A DNA stretch of 12,561 nt from an uncultured Eubacterium sp. (GTDB lineage Bacteria; Bacillota_A; Clostridia; Lachnospirales; Lachnospiraceae): NCBI GenBank assembly GCA_948759685.1, contig CAQBGY010000071.1, positions 1 through 12,561 of the forward strand. The letters are read 5' to 3'. Shown piece after piece: positions 5,964-12,491 of the stretch. A program made the position numbers and the translations under genes. Below the pieces are notes generated by a model. It had not been told where the DNA came from and did no database searches. It saw nothing but the letters and a program-made list of their open reading frames with translations. How positions within the stretch are numbered: position 1 is the stretch's first letter; the number at the start of each line of letters is the position of its first letter.

Positions 5964-6846
5964 GGGCTGTGTAAATTATGTGTTGGATAAGGAACAGGCG
6001 GTTTTGCTTCATGCGGAGGGAGTGCTAACAGAGAGCAAGCAAGATATTATCCGCAGCTTTTGCACGCAAACAGAAATGAATCCCAACTTAAAGAAGCCAG
6101 TCGGACATATTGCGTTAAGTTATTCGGCAGTGGATGCACCGAAGTTAACGGATGAGAAGATGACACAGTTGGCGCAGGAATACATGAAAGAAATGAAAAT
6201 TACCGATACGCAGTATATCATTGTGCGACATCAAGACCGAGAACATCCCCACGTACATATCGTTTTCAACCGGATAGACAATAATGGTAAGACCATTTCC
6301 GACAAAAACGATATGTACCGAAACGAGCAGGTTTGTAAGAAGCTGAAAGCAAAACACAGGCTTTACTTTGCTGATGGGAAAGAGCAAGTGAAACAACACC
6401 GTTTGAAAGAGCCGGATAAATCAAAGTATGAGATTTACACGGCTGTAAAGAACGAAATCGGGAAATCAAGGAACTGGCAGCAATTACAAAATCAATTGGC
6501 AGAAAAAGGTATCAGCATTCATTTCAAGCGCAAAGGACAGACGGATGAGATACAGGGTATTTCCTTTTCCAAAGGTGAATACACATTTAAAGGTTCGGAG
6601 ATTGACCGCAGTTTCAGTTTTTCCAAACTGGATAAATATTTCGGGGATGCAGGACTGACGACAGCCGGAAACAACAAGCAGACAATTTACACACCAGTTC
6701 AGGAGCCAGCTACAAATAAAAGTAATGATTCACTGATAACAGGTTTGGGCGGTTTGTTCTCCGTTTCATCCTCTCCGGTTGATGATACACCCAACAATCC
6801 CGAATTGAGAAAGAAGAAGAAAAAGAAACGACAATTTAAGTTATAG
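5929..6846 (+). CDS. Relaxase (mobilization nuclease), MOBP-type
   Basis: This 305-residue protein has the relaxase fold. Tyr17 in FKGCVNYVLD is the expected nucleophile that becomes covalently joined to the nicked 5' end at oriT. The metal-binding histidine motif RHQDREHPHVHIVFNRID spans 100-117 (His101, Asp103, His106, His108, His110). Between them, GHIALSYS (59-66) matches relaxase motif II. The C-terminal half is basic and ends in a Lys/Arg-rich tail (294-305). The start at 5929 lies inside the MobC gene and gives the conserved MIGKIKKGSGFKGCVNYV beginning. The downstream gene starts 4 nt after its stop. There is no primase or helicase fusion. Confidence 0.93.
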   Translation: MIGKIKKGSGFKGCVNYVLDKEQAVLLHAEGVLTESKQDIIRSFCTQTEMNPNLKKPVGHIALSYSAVDAPKLTDEKMTQLAQEYMKEMKITDTQYIIVRHQDREHPHVHIVFNRIDNNGKTISDKNDMYRNEQVCKKLKAKHRLYFADGKEQVKQHRLKEPDKSKYEIYTAVKNEIGKSRNWQQLQNQLAEKGISIHFKRKGQTDEIQGISFSKGEYTFKGSEIDRSFSFSKLDKYFGDAGLTTAGNNKQTIYTPVQEPATNKSNDSLITGLGGLFSVSSSPVDDTPNNPELRKKKKKKRQFKL

Positions 6847-6850
6847 ACGT

Positions 6851-7576
6851 ATGGAAGACAATTTGATTTTGGAGGGACTGCTCTCTATGGTTACGGAATT
6901 GAAAGAGAAGCAGGAACAACAAGTAGCACCAGCCAGCCGGGAGGAAATGATAAACCGACTGGATGTAATCGAACAGCGTATTTTGGAGATACAGAATAAA
7001 CCCGCTATTTCCGAAAATACGGTGCAGGAGATTTTGAACCAAATCACCAATATCAAGAAAGGACAGTCCGATAATCAGAAACAAGACCTTGATGATATAA
7101 AGGGAATGATTGTGACTTCGCACAGGTATTTCAAAGAGAAACTAAAGCCATTGTTTCCGACAGACACCCAGCAACAGGAAAAGGTAGACCCCGTTTCGTT
7201 ATATGATAAAATCCTAAGCCGGATAACTCCCTATCTACAACCAAAGTTCTTTCTTTTTTCAGCAGGAATAGTTATCGGCATTACTTCGTTAATCCTGAAT
7301 GTTCGTTTTACGGAACGCATGCAGCAGTTACAGGACAATGATATAAAATATCGTTATCTCCTGATGAAAGGAAAAGCGGACGGGGATATACTTAATCTAT
7401 TGGAACTAAAATTTATCAGGGAACGGGACAACACTTTCATTCAGGACTTGACAGATACGGTTATTGATTTTGAATATCGCAGTAGGAAGCAAGCGGAAGC
7501 ACTGGAAAGGGCAAGGTTACTGAATGAACAAGCCGAACAGTTAAAGGAAGAAGCAGGCAAATTAGGCAAGCCCTAA
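6851..7576 (+). CDS. Mobilization-operon protein with coiled coil and one membrane helix, unknown function
   Basis: This 241-residue protein is not recognised as a named family. Residues 1-90 are rich in Glu, Gln and Lys with heptad-like leucine/isoleucine spacing (probable coiled coil). One hydrophobic segment, FFLFSAGIVIGITSLILNV (133-151), is a likely transmembrane helix. The last 35 residues are again charged and helical with Ala/Glu/Leu heptads. It starts 4 nt after the relaxase stop and ends at a strong terminator, so it is the last gene of the mob operon. A membrane-anchored partner that links the relaxosome to the conjugation machinery of a helper element is a reasonable inference, but nothing in the sequence proves it. 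Confidence 0.75.
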   Translation: MEDNLILEGLLSMVTELKEKQEQQVAPASREEMINRLDVIEQRILEIQNKPAISENTVQEILNQITNIKKGQSDNQKQDLDDIKGMIVTSHRYFKEKLKPLFPTDTQQQEKVDPVSLYDKILSRITPYLQPKFFLFSAGIVIGITSLILNVRFTERMQQLQDNDIKYRYLLMKGKADGDILNLLELKFIRERDNTFIQDLTDTVIDFEYRSRKQAEALERARLLNEQAEQLKEEAGKLGKP

Positions 7577-7579
7577 AAC

Positions 7580-7624
7580 AATAAGCCGGAGCATTGGGTA
7601 ATCACTTGTCTGCTCCGGCTTATT
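7580..7624. terminator. Bidirectional hairpin terminator between convergent genes
   Basis: AATAAGCCGGAGCA (7580-7593) and TGCTCCGGCTTATT (7611-7624) are perfect 14-bp reverse complements around a 17-nt loop. It starts 4 nt after the mob operon and ends 4 nt before the stop of the leftward HTH gene. The AATAA/TTATT ends give A/T-rich tails in either direction. Confidence 0.85.
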
Positions 7625-7627
7625 AGC

Positions 7628-7957
7628 TTACTTTTTGTCCGAACCGTGTTCTTTCTCAAACTTGCGTAGCGTTACCGAACTGAACCTTTCCTTTATAAAC
7701 TCCCGGACATCCGAAGCCCGGTAATACACTTTCCCGCTAATGGTAAAGTAAGGCAATACGCCCAAAGCACGGTAACGTTGCAAAGTTTTGATGCTAACCT
7801 TGAACAACAGGCACAAATCCTGATTATCCAGCAGGTTATCATCTTCGGGCAGCACCTTGTCGGCATTGCGCAAAGCCCGCATATCTTTGCAAAGTTCGTC
7901 CAGCTTGTCGAACAGCTTTTGCATCCATTCCTTGAAATCGTAATTTTCTATATACAT
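7628..7957 (-). CDS. HTH_17 (excisionase-type) DNA-binding protein
   Basis: This is a 109-residue protein. The N-terminal 40 residues form a charged amphipathic helix (WMQKLFDKLDELCKDMRAL). Residues 43-92 are a MerR-like winged helix: LLDNQDLCLLFKVSIKTLQR, then YRALGVLPYFTISGKVYYRA, then SDVREFIKE. Proteins of this type are typical of Bacteroidota conjugative and mobilizable elements, acting as Xis-like recombination directionality factors or regulators of excision genes. Downstream of a broken rteC-like gene on the same strand, it could belong to the same excision control circuit. A 12-bp palindrome (7993-8004) and a larger inverted repeat (8038-8067) lie upstream. ATG 7957 is the first start of the frame. 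Confidence 0.8.
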   Translation of the reverse strand: MYIENYDFKEWMQKLFDKLDELCKDMRALRNADKVLPEDDNLLDNQDLCLLFKVSIKTLQRYRALGVLPYFTISGKVYYRASDVREFIKERFSSVTLRKFEKEHGSDKK

Positions 7958-7992
7958 AGTTGCTTCATTTTCTGATTATACTTTATGGTTTG

Positions 7993-8004
7993 TCAATCGA
8001 TTGA
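7993..8004. promoter_or_regulatory. 12-bp palindrome upstream of the HTH_17 gene
   Basis: TCAATCGATTGA is a perfect palindrome 36 bp before the HTH_17 start codon, in the probable leader or promoter region. It is a candidate operator, possibly for autoregulation. No perfect Bacteroides promoter is visible here; the nearest -7-like sequence is GAACTTTG (8017-8010, minus strand). Confidence 0.4.
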
Positions 8005-8037
8005 TGATGCAAAGTTCAGAAAACGGGTGTAAATAAA

Positions 8038-8067
8038 TTATAGGGGTACTAATGGAATCCCCTATAA
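8038..8067. terminator. Inverted repeat between rteC remnant and HTH_17 gene
   Basis: TTATAGGGG (8038-8046) and CCCCTATAA (8059-8067) are perfect 9-bp arms with a 12-nt spacer. On the minus strand the stem is followed by TTTATTTA, which fits an intrinsic terminator of the rteC-like gene whose stop is at 8087-8089. An operator role is the alternative. Confidence 0.45.
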
Positions 8068-8086
8068 ATAGAAGCTAAGTTATTGA

Positions 8087-8699
8087 TTATCTATATCCTT
8101 TTTTATCATGTTCCTTTCGGATAAGGTCTGCCAGCCCATTAAGAAACTCCGTGATTTTACCTGCCTTTCATTTTATCACATCCTCATGCTTTTGGTGATA
8201 GTCGCCTATCTTGATATTAAAGAGCCATTCAAAGGCTTTTCCCAAATCCACCAAGTAGGCAGGTTTACCATTTTGATATACGATGTTTTTAGAGATGAAC
8301 AAACCGCTGACAATTTCCATAATGTTGATAAGGGTTGCTTTGTCAGCCAAATAGAGAGGGGAAAGAGGTGGTTTATCAAGTTGCCGTTTAAACTGTTCGG
8401 GGTATTTGATACGCCATTCTACAATACGTATTTCGTTATCTATTAGTCCTATCGCTTCATCAATTAGATGCAAATAAGGCATTTTTTTCTTGCTCAAACT
8501 GTACACGGTACGATTTGAGACGATGCAACCCGAAAGAAAAATAGCGTAGTAAAACGCTATTATCCTGTTCATTAATACTGAAATTGGCTACGTGGGTAGC
8601 CAATTCATCAATCGCTTCCGAAAACTCTGTCGCAGAAACTTTACGCTGTGAGTATTCCGATAATAATCGAAAAACACTCTGTTGTAACAATATTTTCAA
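8087..8699 (-). pseudogene. rteC-like regulator, disrupted by a frameshift and an internal stop
   Basis: RteC of CTnDOT-type elements activates excision genes. Here the similarity is in three pieces. A 79-residue frame starts at a TTG (8699) and stops at 8460. A second frame (from ATG 8482 to TGA 8168-8170) carries ADKATLINIMEIVSG, then GKAFEWLFNIKIGDYHQ, which resembles the C-terminal RteC segment ending in FNxxLGDxY. After that TGA the same frame runs on with KAGKITEFLNGLADLIRK to TAA at 8087-8089, which fits the RteC tail (TKFLDSLKEALIKR-like). The first two frames join if one A is removed from the A7 run (T7 on the plus strand, 8482-8488). With a TTG start, a frameshift and a stop, it is most likely dead. 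Programmed frameshifting or two short coupled genes are less likely options. Confidence 0.7.
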
Positions 8700-8758
8700 A
8701 AAACTTTCAATTTATTATTAGTCAGAAAAACATCTATTCGCAATCCTCACAAATAGCT

Positions 8759-9112
8759 TTATACTTTTTCTTTTGATAAAACTTCAATTAATAAATAAAA
8801 ATCCCTTGGAGCATCTTGTAAAGGTTGCGCTGGAGTTATCTTCTTGACTTTCAAACTATATTCATACCCCTTTTCATATTTAAAGCCATTAATCCACCCT
8901 AATGGGAGATAAGATTGTTCATTTGAGACTGTTACAATCATACATTCTACAGGAGTTTCGTCCACAAATTTCATAAATTTAGTTTCAGACGAAACATGCA
9001 TTGTTACAATCTCAATTTTATCTCTCTCATTATTATCATCTTTTATACATGATGAAATGCCCACAGTTAGTAGAAATATCAACATTAACTCAAATACATT
9101 TTTTATTTTCAT
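8759..9112 (-). CDS. DUF4377-domain lipoprotein
   Basis: This is a 117-residue protein from ATG 9112. The start gives a good signal peptide: MKIKNVFELMLIFLLTVGIS, then a lipobox-like GISSC with lipidated Cys22, followed by an Asp/Asn-rich tether that favours surface or periplasmic membrane anchoring. The frame is open to ATG 9151, but that start would bury the signal peptide. The mature part contains ECMIVTV, then PLGWINGFKYEKGYEYSLKV (about residues 71-90), the DUF4377 signature (GFxYExGYEYxLxV). The domain occurs with META-type and other small secreted proteins and has no established activity. It starts 48 nt after the hydrolase gene on the same strand, so the two are probably co-transcribed. 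Confidence 0.8.
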   Translation of the reverse strand: MKIKNVFELMLIFLLTVGISSCIKDDNNERDKIEIVTMHVSSETKFMKFVDETPVECMIVTVSNEQSYLPLGWINGFKYEKGYEYSLKVKKITPAQPLQDAPRDFYLLIEVLSKEKV

Positions 9113-9160
9113 ATCATTACCATTTATCAAATTATATACTCTATTTGACATTCAAAACTA

Positions 9161-9847
9161 TCATATTACCCGTTCAATCATTTCTTTAGTAATCACCTCT
9201 CCATGTGACGGATAGAATAGATTAGCCCCCAAATGGATTAGATTTTTAATACTAAATTTTACTTGTTCAAAATCTTCTGCTTCAATTGGAAGAGGCATTC
9301 CACTCATGCGTTTCATGCTTTTAATATTCATAGCTAAATCACCAACATAAGCAGTTCCATTATCCAATAAAATTGAAACAGAATCATTACTATGCCCGGG
9401 AGTTGAAACTATTTTTCCCTCAACACCTATATTCCTCAAAATATTGTCATTAATATCATCAGACATAATTGTATCATAGTTATTTATGGTAATAGGAGGA
9501 TAATTATATTTTATAAATGGTTTTGTAAACCTGTCTATTAATCTTAACACCCTATTATATTGCTTAATATCTACAGTATTAGTAACTCCTCTTTCTAAGT
9601 ATGGAATTTGGTTTTTATGAACGATTAGTTTTGCATTTGTTATCGTCTTTAACTCTTGAACTATAGCAACGTGGTCGTGATGATGATGTGTCAAAAGTAT
9701 ATATTTGATTTCATCAGGTTTTACTCCAAGCATTTTTAATCCATTCTTGAACTTTTCAACTTTTCCATGCCAGCCTGCATCAATAAGAAGAAAGCCATTG
9801 CTACACGGTTCTAAATAATAATTAGTTGAATTATAGGTTATTTTCAT
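9161..9847 (-). CDS. Metallo-beta-lactamase-fold hydrolase
   Basis: This 228-residue protein has a complete MBL dinuclear metal site: THHHHDH at 53-59 (HxHxDH: His54, His56, Asp58, His59), TPGHS with His152, VGD with Asp170, and PSHG with His215. There is no signal peptide, so it is cytoplasmic. The size and spacing fit the glyoxalase II / lactonase-like branch rather than a secreted beta-lactamase. The substrate cannot be told; a thioester, lactone or similar ester is plausible. It is the first gene of a leftward pair with the DUF4377 lipoprotein and is divergent from an AraC-family regulator 121 bp away, which probably controls it. The AT-rich coding contrasts with the mob genes and suggests separate acquisition. 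Confidence 0.88.
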   Translation of the reverse strand: MKITYNSTNYYLEPCSNGFLLIDAGWHGKVEKFKNGLKMLGVKPDEIKYILLTHHHHDHVAIVQELKTITNAKLIVHKNQIPYLERGVTNTVDIKQYNRVLRLIDRFTKPFIKYNYPPITINNYDTIMSDDINDNILRNIGVEGKIVSTPGHSNDSVSILLDNGTAYVGDLAMNIKSMKRMSGMPLPIEAEDFEQVKFSIKNLIHLGANLFYPSHGEVITKEMIERVI

Positions 9848-9913
9848 TTTGCAAATTGTTTATGTGAATAACTAAGCCTATTAAATTAAAGTGTAAAATT
9901 AGCGAAACTCATA

Positions 9914-9945
9914 TTTGCGTAATTGAAAAACAAGTCATACTTTTG
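9914..9945 (+). promoter_or_regulatory. Promoter of the AraC-family gene
   Basis: TTTG (9914-9917), a 20-nt gap and TACTTTTG (9938-9945) form a perfect Bacteroides promoter. Transcription should begin near 9952, leaving a leader of only about 17 nt before ATG 9969, with no clear Shine-Dalgarno sequence. Confidence 0.7.
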
Positions 9946-9955
9946 TCCAATTACG
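9918..9955. promoter_or_regulatory. Inverted repeat embracing the AraC-gene promoter
   Basis: CGTAATTG (9918-9925) and CAATTACG (9948-9955) are perfect 8-bp reverse complements, 30 bp centre to centre (about three helical turns). They flank the -7 box on either side. A dimeric regulator bound here could repress its own gene or control the divergent hydrolase gene. Confidence 0.5.
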
Positions 9956-9968
9956 ACAATTGACCATT

Positions 9969-10979
9969 ATGTATATTACAGGTAGTGTTTTTAACCTTAT
10001 AAGAAAGCAATTTGAAGACATGGGATTAGACAATCTCGAAATTTCTTCAAATTTGAACGTTGATTTAGAGATACTGAATCAACCTATGGCTACAATTTCC
10101 AGTGACATATTAGGCTCTTATATCGAATTAGTAATAAATAGGAGCGGTAATCATAGATTGGGGCTCGAAAAGGGATTTGATGTGCCAGTGACAATTGCAG
10201 GTATGTTATACAAGCTATATGAGAATTGTACTACACTGAAAGAAGTTTTTGAAAAATCAGATATTCATACGCCAACAATAAATCCACTATATAGATATAT
10301 TAATAGAATAGATGAAAATCTATTTATTCACAGGATTACCATTAATGAAGAATTTGCAAAAAAATATCCTTTAGCCACAAGACAGTTATATGAAAGCCAA
10401 TTGGGAATTTCATTACAAATACTATACTCTCTCACAGGGAAACGCATAAAGCCGATGCAGATTCGTACTATTTATGATAAAGAAGGTGATAATGACAAAC
10501 TGAATAATTACTTCAAATGTCCCATACAATACGCAACAAATGAATTTGCATTGCTATTCGATAGTTCCATCCTTGATTTTCCAATCTTAACAGCAAATAA
10601 TCAACTGTTGAGTATTATCGAGAAGTTAATAATTGAAATGAAGGAGCGCGGACAAGAATCTAATTTATCCAACGCGATTCGCAAATACCTTCTAAAATGT
10701 CTTCCAACAATTGATGTTGACATTAAAACTGTTGCCCAAAACTTGAATTTTGGTGAAAGAACTTTGCAGAGAAGATTACGAAAGGAAAATACTTCTTATC
10801 GAGAAATACTTAACAGTGTCCCTATTGAGTTATCAGAAAGATATATAGAGGAGAATATTTCATTTGCTGAAATAGCATATTTGTTAGGATTTGATTCTCA
10901 AAGTGCTTTTAATAAGTTTTTCCAAAAGCATTTTAAGAAGCAACCATCTATATTTAAAAGGCAGAAAATGAACAATTAA
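9969..10979 (+). CDS. AraC-family transcriptional regulator (OruR/Arabinose_bd-like N-terminal domain)
   Basis: This is a 336-residue protein from ATG 9969; a TTG at 9960 would add three residues and is less likely. Residues 15-200 resemble the ligand-sensing domain of OruR/ArgR-type AraC regulators (for example the MATISSDILGSYIELVINRS, then GNHRLGLEKG segment near 40-70). The C-terminal 95 residues are a double helix-turn-helix: IKTVAQNLNFGERTLQRRLR, then FAEIAYLLGFDSQSAFNKFF, then QKHFKKQPS. It is divergent from the metallo-hydrolase and lipoprotein genes and most likely regulates them in response to a small molecule, perhaps the hydrolase substrate (inference). The gene is AT-rich relative to the mob genes. 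Confidence 0.88.
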   Translation: MYITGSVFNLIRKQFEDMGLDNLEISSNLNVDLEILNQPMATISSDILGSYIELVINRSGNHRLGLEKGFDVPVTIAGMLYKLYENCTTLKEVFEKSDIHTPTINPLYRYINRIDENLFIHRITINEEFAKKYPLATRQLYESQLGISLQILYSLTGKRIKPMQIRTIYDKEGDNDKLNNYFKCPIQYATNEFALLFDSSILDFPILTANNQLLSIIEKLIIEMKERGQESNLSNAIRKYLLKCLPTIDVDIKTVAQNLNFGERTLQRRLRKENTSYREILNSVPIELSERYIEENISFAEIAYLLGFDSQSAFNKFFQKHFKKQPSIFKRQKMNN

Positions 10980-11017
10980 CAAAGATGTATTTATATATCA
11001 CCCAGCGAATAAAATAT

Positions 11018-11040
11018 CATTTCTTGTTATATAAGAAATG
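11018..11040. terminator. Hairpin between convergent araC-type and integrase genes
   Basis: CATTTCTT (11018-11025) and AAGAAATG (11033-11040) pair perfectly across 7 nt. It lies 38 nt after the AraC-type gene. In the minus direction the stem is followed by ATATTTTATT, so it fits an integrase-transcript terminator better than a rightward one. The stem is AT-rich and modest in strength. Confidence 0.45.
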
Positions 11041-11094
11041 CTGACGAAAGAAAAAGACTAACTGCTGTTTCTACTTCGCCAGCTTTAACTTATT

Positions 11095-11171
11095 CACACT
11101 TTATCCGCATTATTAAATAACAGTAATACAATACATTAGTTATCAAAATGCGGAAAGTGTAGAAAATGCGC
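11095..11171. repeat. Repeated CACACTTT/CCGCATT motifs downstream of the integrase
   Basis: CACACTTTATCCGCATT (11095-11111) faces an inverted AATGCGGAAAGTGT (11147-11160) across about 35 AT-rich bases. The second unit continues AGAAAATGCG and, inverted, resembles 4283-4309. TTATTCACA (11090-11098), overlapping the first unit, fits the DnaA box consensus. No gene is seen in 10980-11176. It may be protein-binding sites for the replication or recombination machinery. Confidence 0.45.
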
Positions 11172-11176
11172 CAAAA

Positions 11177-12349
11177 TTATACGACCCATTTATCCCGCAT
11201 CTCCTTCACAATATCCTCATCATGCAAGTGAGTATAAATATCCTTGATGTCATTACCTTCTGCGTGCCCCATTATACGCTCGGCTATCCCGTCACGAATA
11301 CCTTTCTTTGCAGCAATCGTTCGGAAACTGTGCCGCGCCCGGTGAAAGGTCATTGTTTTATCAATTTTCAAATCAGCCATTATATCTTTGAGATAACGGT
11401 TTGTCGGCTGATTAGATATAGGCAGGAAAATCTTTTGGCAGGGTTCTCCATTTCCAAGCAGAGCCACCACTACTGGCGAAACAATTGGAATCTTATAAGT
11501 TACGCTGGTTTTGGTACGTTCATTGCATAATATCAAATACGTTTCCCCTGTATCAATCGTTATCGGCTTGATATCCGAATAGGTAAGTACGGATAACTCG
11601 GCAAAGGATAAGCTGGTATAGCAACTAAACAGGAACTCTCTTAATACTTCCTGCTTTCCTTTACTATACTCTTTCTTATCATAGACAGCTTGCAACCTTT
11701 TGAGTTCTTCCTCCGTAAGCACATCATTGTTCTGTGCCTTGATGTTCTTTTTGATTTCAAACTTCTCGTAGGGGTTCTTTGCCAGCTTCTCCTTATCAAC
11801 AGCGATACCAATCAGGAATTTCAAATTAGAGTGTTTCTTATAGATAGTAGAAAGAATGTTACCGACTTCCAATTCGTGATTATGGAACTGCTGAATAAAG
11901 TCCAAAGTAATCTCACCGAAAGAAAGGGTAGGCTTCCATTCTTTCATCGTATTGATGAGCTTATAATAATTAGAAATCGTTCCGGCTGCACGAGATTGTT
12001 TTAGCTGTTCTATCTCGTTCTCTATGAAAACATAGAAATCCGTATTGCCGTGATTTTTATCTTTCAGGCGTTCCAAGAATTGAGGGATAGGTAATGGAGT
12101 GAAGAAATTCTCCATTACAATGGAATCAGCCTTTTGATAAACTTCACTGATAGCTTTGTTGTAGTAATAACAACGAGGTTCAGAACTACGTACCGTATTA
12201 GATACTTTATTCCAATGTTTAGGTAGAACCGCTATATTCATACTAATTAAAGTAGAACGGCGGTAAGCAGTGTAACGCAGACAAACCATCTGTTTGCCTT
12301 CTTTGGTTGCGTAATCTTTGCGCAACTCAATCTTAATCGTAGCTTTCAT
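11177..12349 (-). CDS. Tyrosine recombinase / integrase (IntDOT-like, Bacteroidota type)
   Basis: This 390-residue protein has three parts: an N-terminal arm-binding domain (1-90), a SAM-like core-binding domain (100-200) and the catalytic domain (210-390). Catalytic residues visible are Lys280 (ERTKTS), His336 and Arg339 (FHRARHSF), His362 (IMGHA) and the nucleophile Tyr372 (DIYTHL). The box that normally reads TGLRxxEL is TSLSFAEL at 245-252, so the first catalytic Arg is Ser248, as is known for IntDOT of CTnDOT. ATG 12349 is chosen because GGAG lies 10 nt upstream; a longer frame from TTG 12391 would translate the att repeat. It should join the element's end repeat to a matching chromosomal site and, with accessory factors, excise it. 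No consensus promoter is present between it and the host flank. Confidence 0.93.
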   Translation of the reverse strand: MKATIKIELRKDYATKEGKQMVCLRYTAYRRSTLISMNIAVLPKHWNKVSNTVRSSEPRCYYYNKAISEVYQKADSIVMENFFTPLPIPQFLERLKDKNHGNTDFYVFIENEIEQLKQSRAAGTISNYYKLINTMKEWKPTLSFGEITLDFIQQFHNHELEVGNILSTIYKKHSNLKFLIGIAVDKEKLAKNPYEKFEIKKNIKAQNNDVLTEEELKRLQAVYDKKEYSKGKQEVLREFLFSCYTSLSFAELSVLTYSDIKPITIDTGETYLILCNERTKTSVTYKIPIVSPVVVALLGNGEPCQKIFLPISNQPTNRYLKDIMADLKIDKTMTFHRARHSFRTIAAKKGIRDGIAERIMGHAEGNDIKDIYTHLHDEDIVKEMRDKWVV

Positions 12350-12363
12350 TACAATTTTTCTCC

Positions 12364-12378
12364 GTTTTACTGTAAAAC
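12364..12378. repeat. Short perfect inverted repeat at the right att/int leader
   Basis: GTTTTAC and GTAAAAC are 7-bp reverse complements around one T, created where the right repeat meets the integrase leader. The left repeat does not have it because its neighbouring bases differ. It may form one arm of the recombinase core site. Confidence 0.4.
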
Positions 12379-12392
12379 AATTGTAAAACAAA
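12368..12392. repeat. Right attachment-site direct repeat (putative attR core)
   Basis: This is an exact copy of 127-151. It begins 18 bp upstream of the integrase ATG codon, so the integrase ribosome-binding site lies between repeat and gene. Confidence 0.8.
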
Positions 12393-12458
12393 AGCTGAAA
12401 ACTATGAAAATTCTTCTTCCAATCCTTCCACCACAGAGGACGTAAGTACTTAAAAAAC

Positions 12459-12491
12459 AGAAGGATTAGAACTTTTCATTCTAATCCTTCT
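12459..12491 (-). terminator. Intrinsic terminator in the right host flank
   Basis: AGAAGGATTAGAA (12459-12471) and TTCTAATCCTTCT (12479-12491) are perfect 13-bp arms with a 7-nt loop. On the minus strand the stem is followed by GTTTTTTAAG, so it terminates transcription running leftward from the host toward the integrase. The bases 12492-12561 are open in more than one frame on both strands and too short for a gene call. Confidence 0.75.

Larger units (their letters stand above)
127..12392. mobile_element. Integrative and mobilizable element (IME), about 12.27 kb
   Basis: The element is bounded by a 25-bp perfect direct repeat. It carries a tyrosine integrase, two small excisionase-like HTH genes, a DUF3987 ATPase, a Toprim primase-like gene, an oriT-like hairpin, MobC and relaxase genes, and an rteC-like remnant. 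No type IV secretion (tra) or coupling-protein genes are present, so it should be mobilizable rather than self-transmissible. Cargo consists of a two-Fic operon at the left and a metallo-hydrolase/AraC module between the rteC remnant and the integrase. The gene order resembles Bacteroides mobilizable elements of the NBU/Tn4555 general type, but I cannot assign a named element. Confidence 0.85.

Noticed and set aside
7975..7996. TTGACA and TATAAT on the minus strand upstream of the HTH_17 gene
   Set aside because: They are only 10 nt apart, far short of the 16-18 nt needed, and Bacteroidota use a different promoter consensus.
9113..9151. Upstream ATG at 9151 for the DUF4377 lipoprotein
   Set aside because: It would place 13 polar residues before a clear lipoprotein signal peptide that starts at ATG 9112.
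12350..12391. Longer integrase reading frame starting at TTG 12391
   Set aside because: The extra 14 residues would be encoded by the att repeat itself; ATG 12349 has a good GGAG site 10 nt upstream.
127..12392. tRNA gene as integration target
   Set aside because: No cloverleaf, anticodon arm or tRNA 3' end is visible at either repeat or in the flanks.
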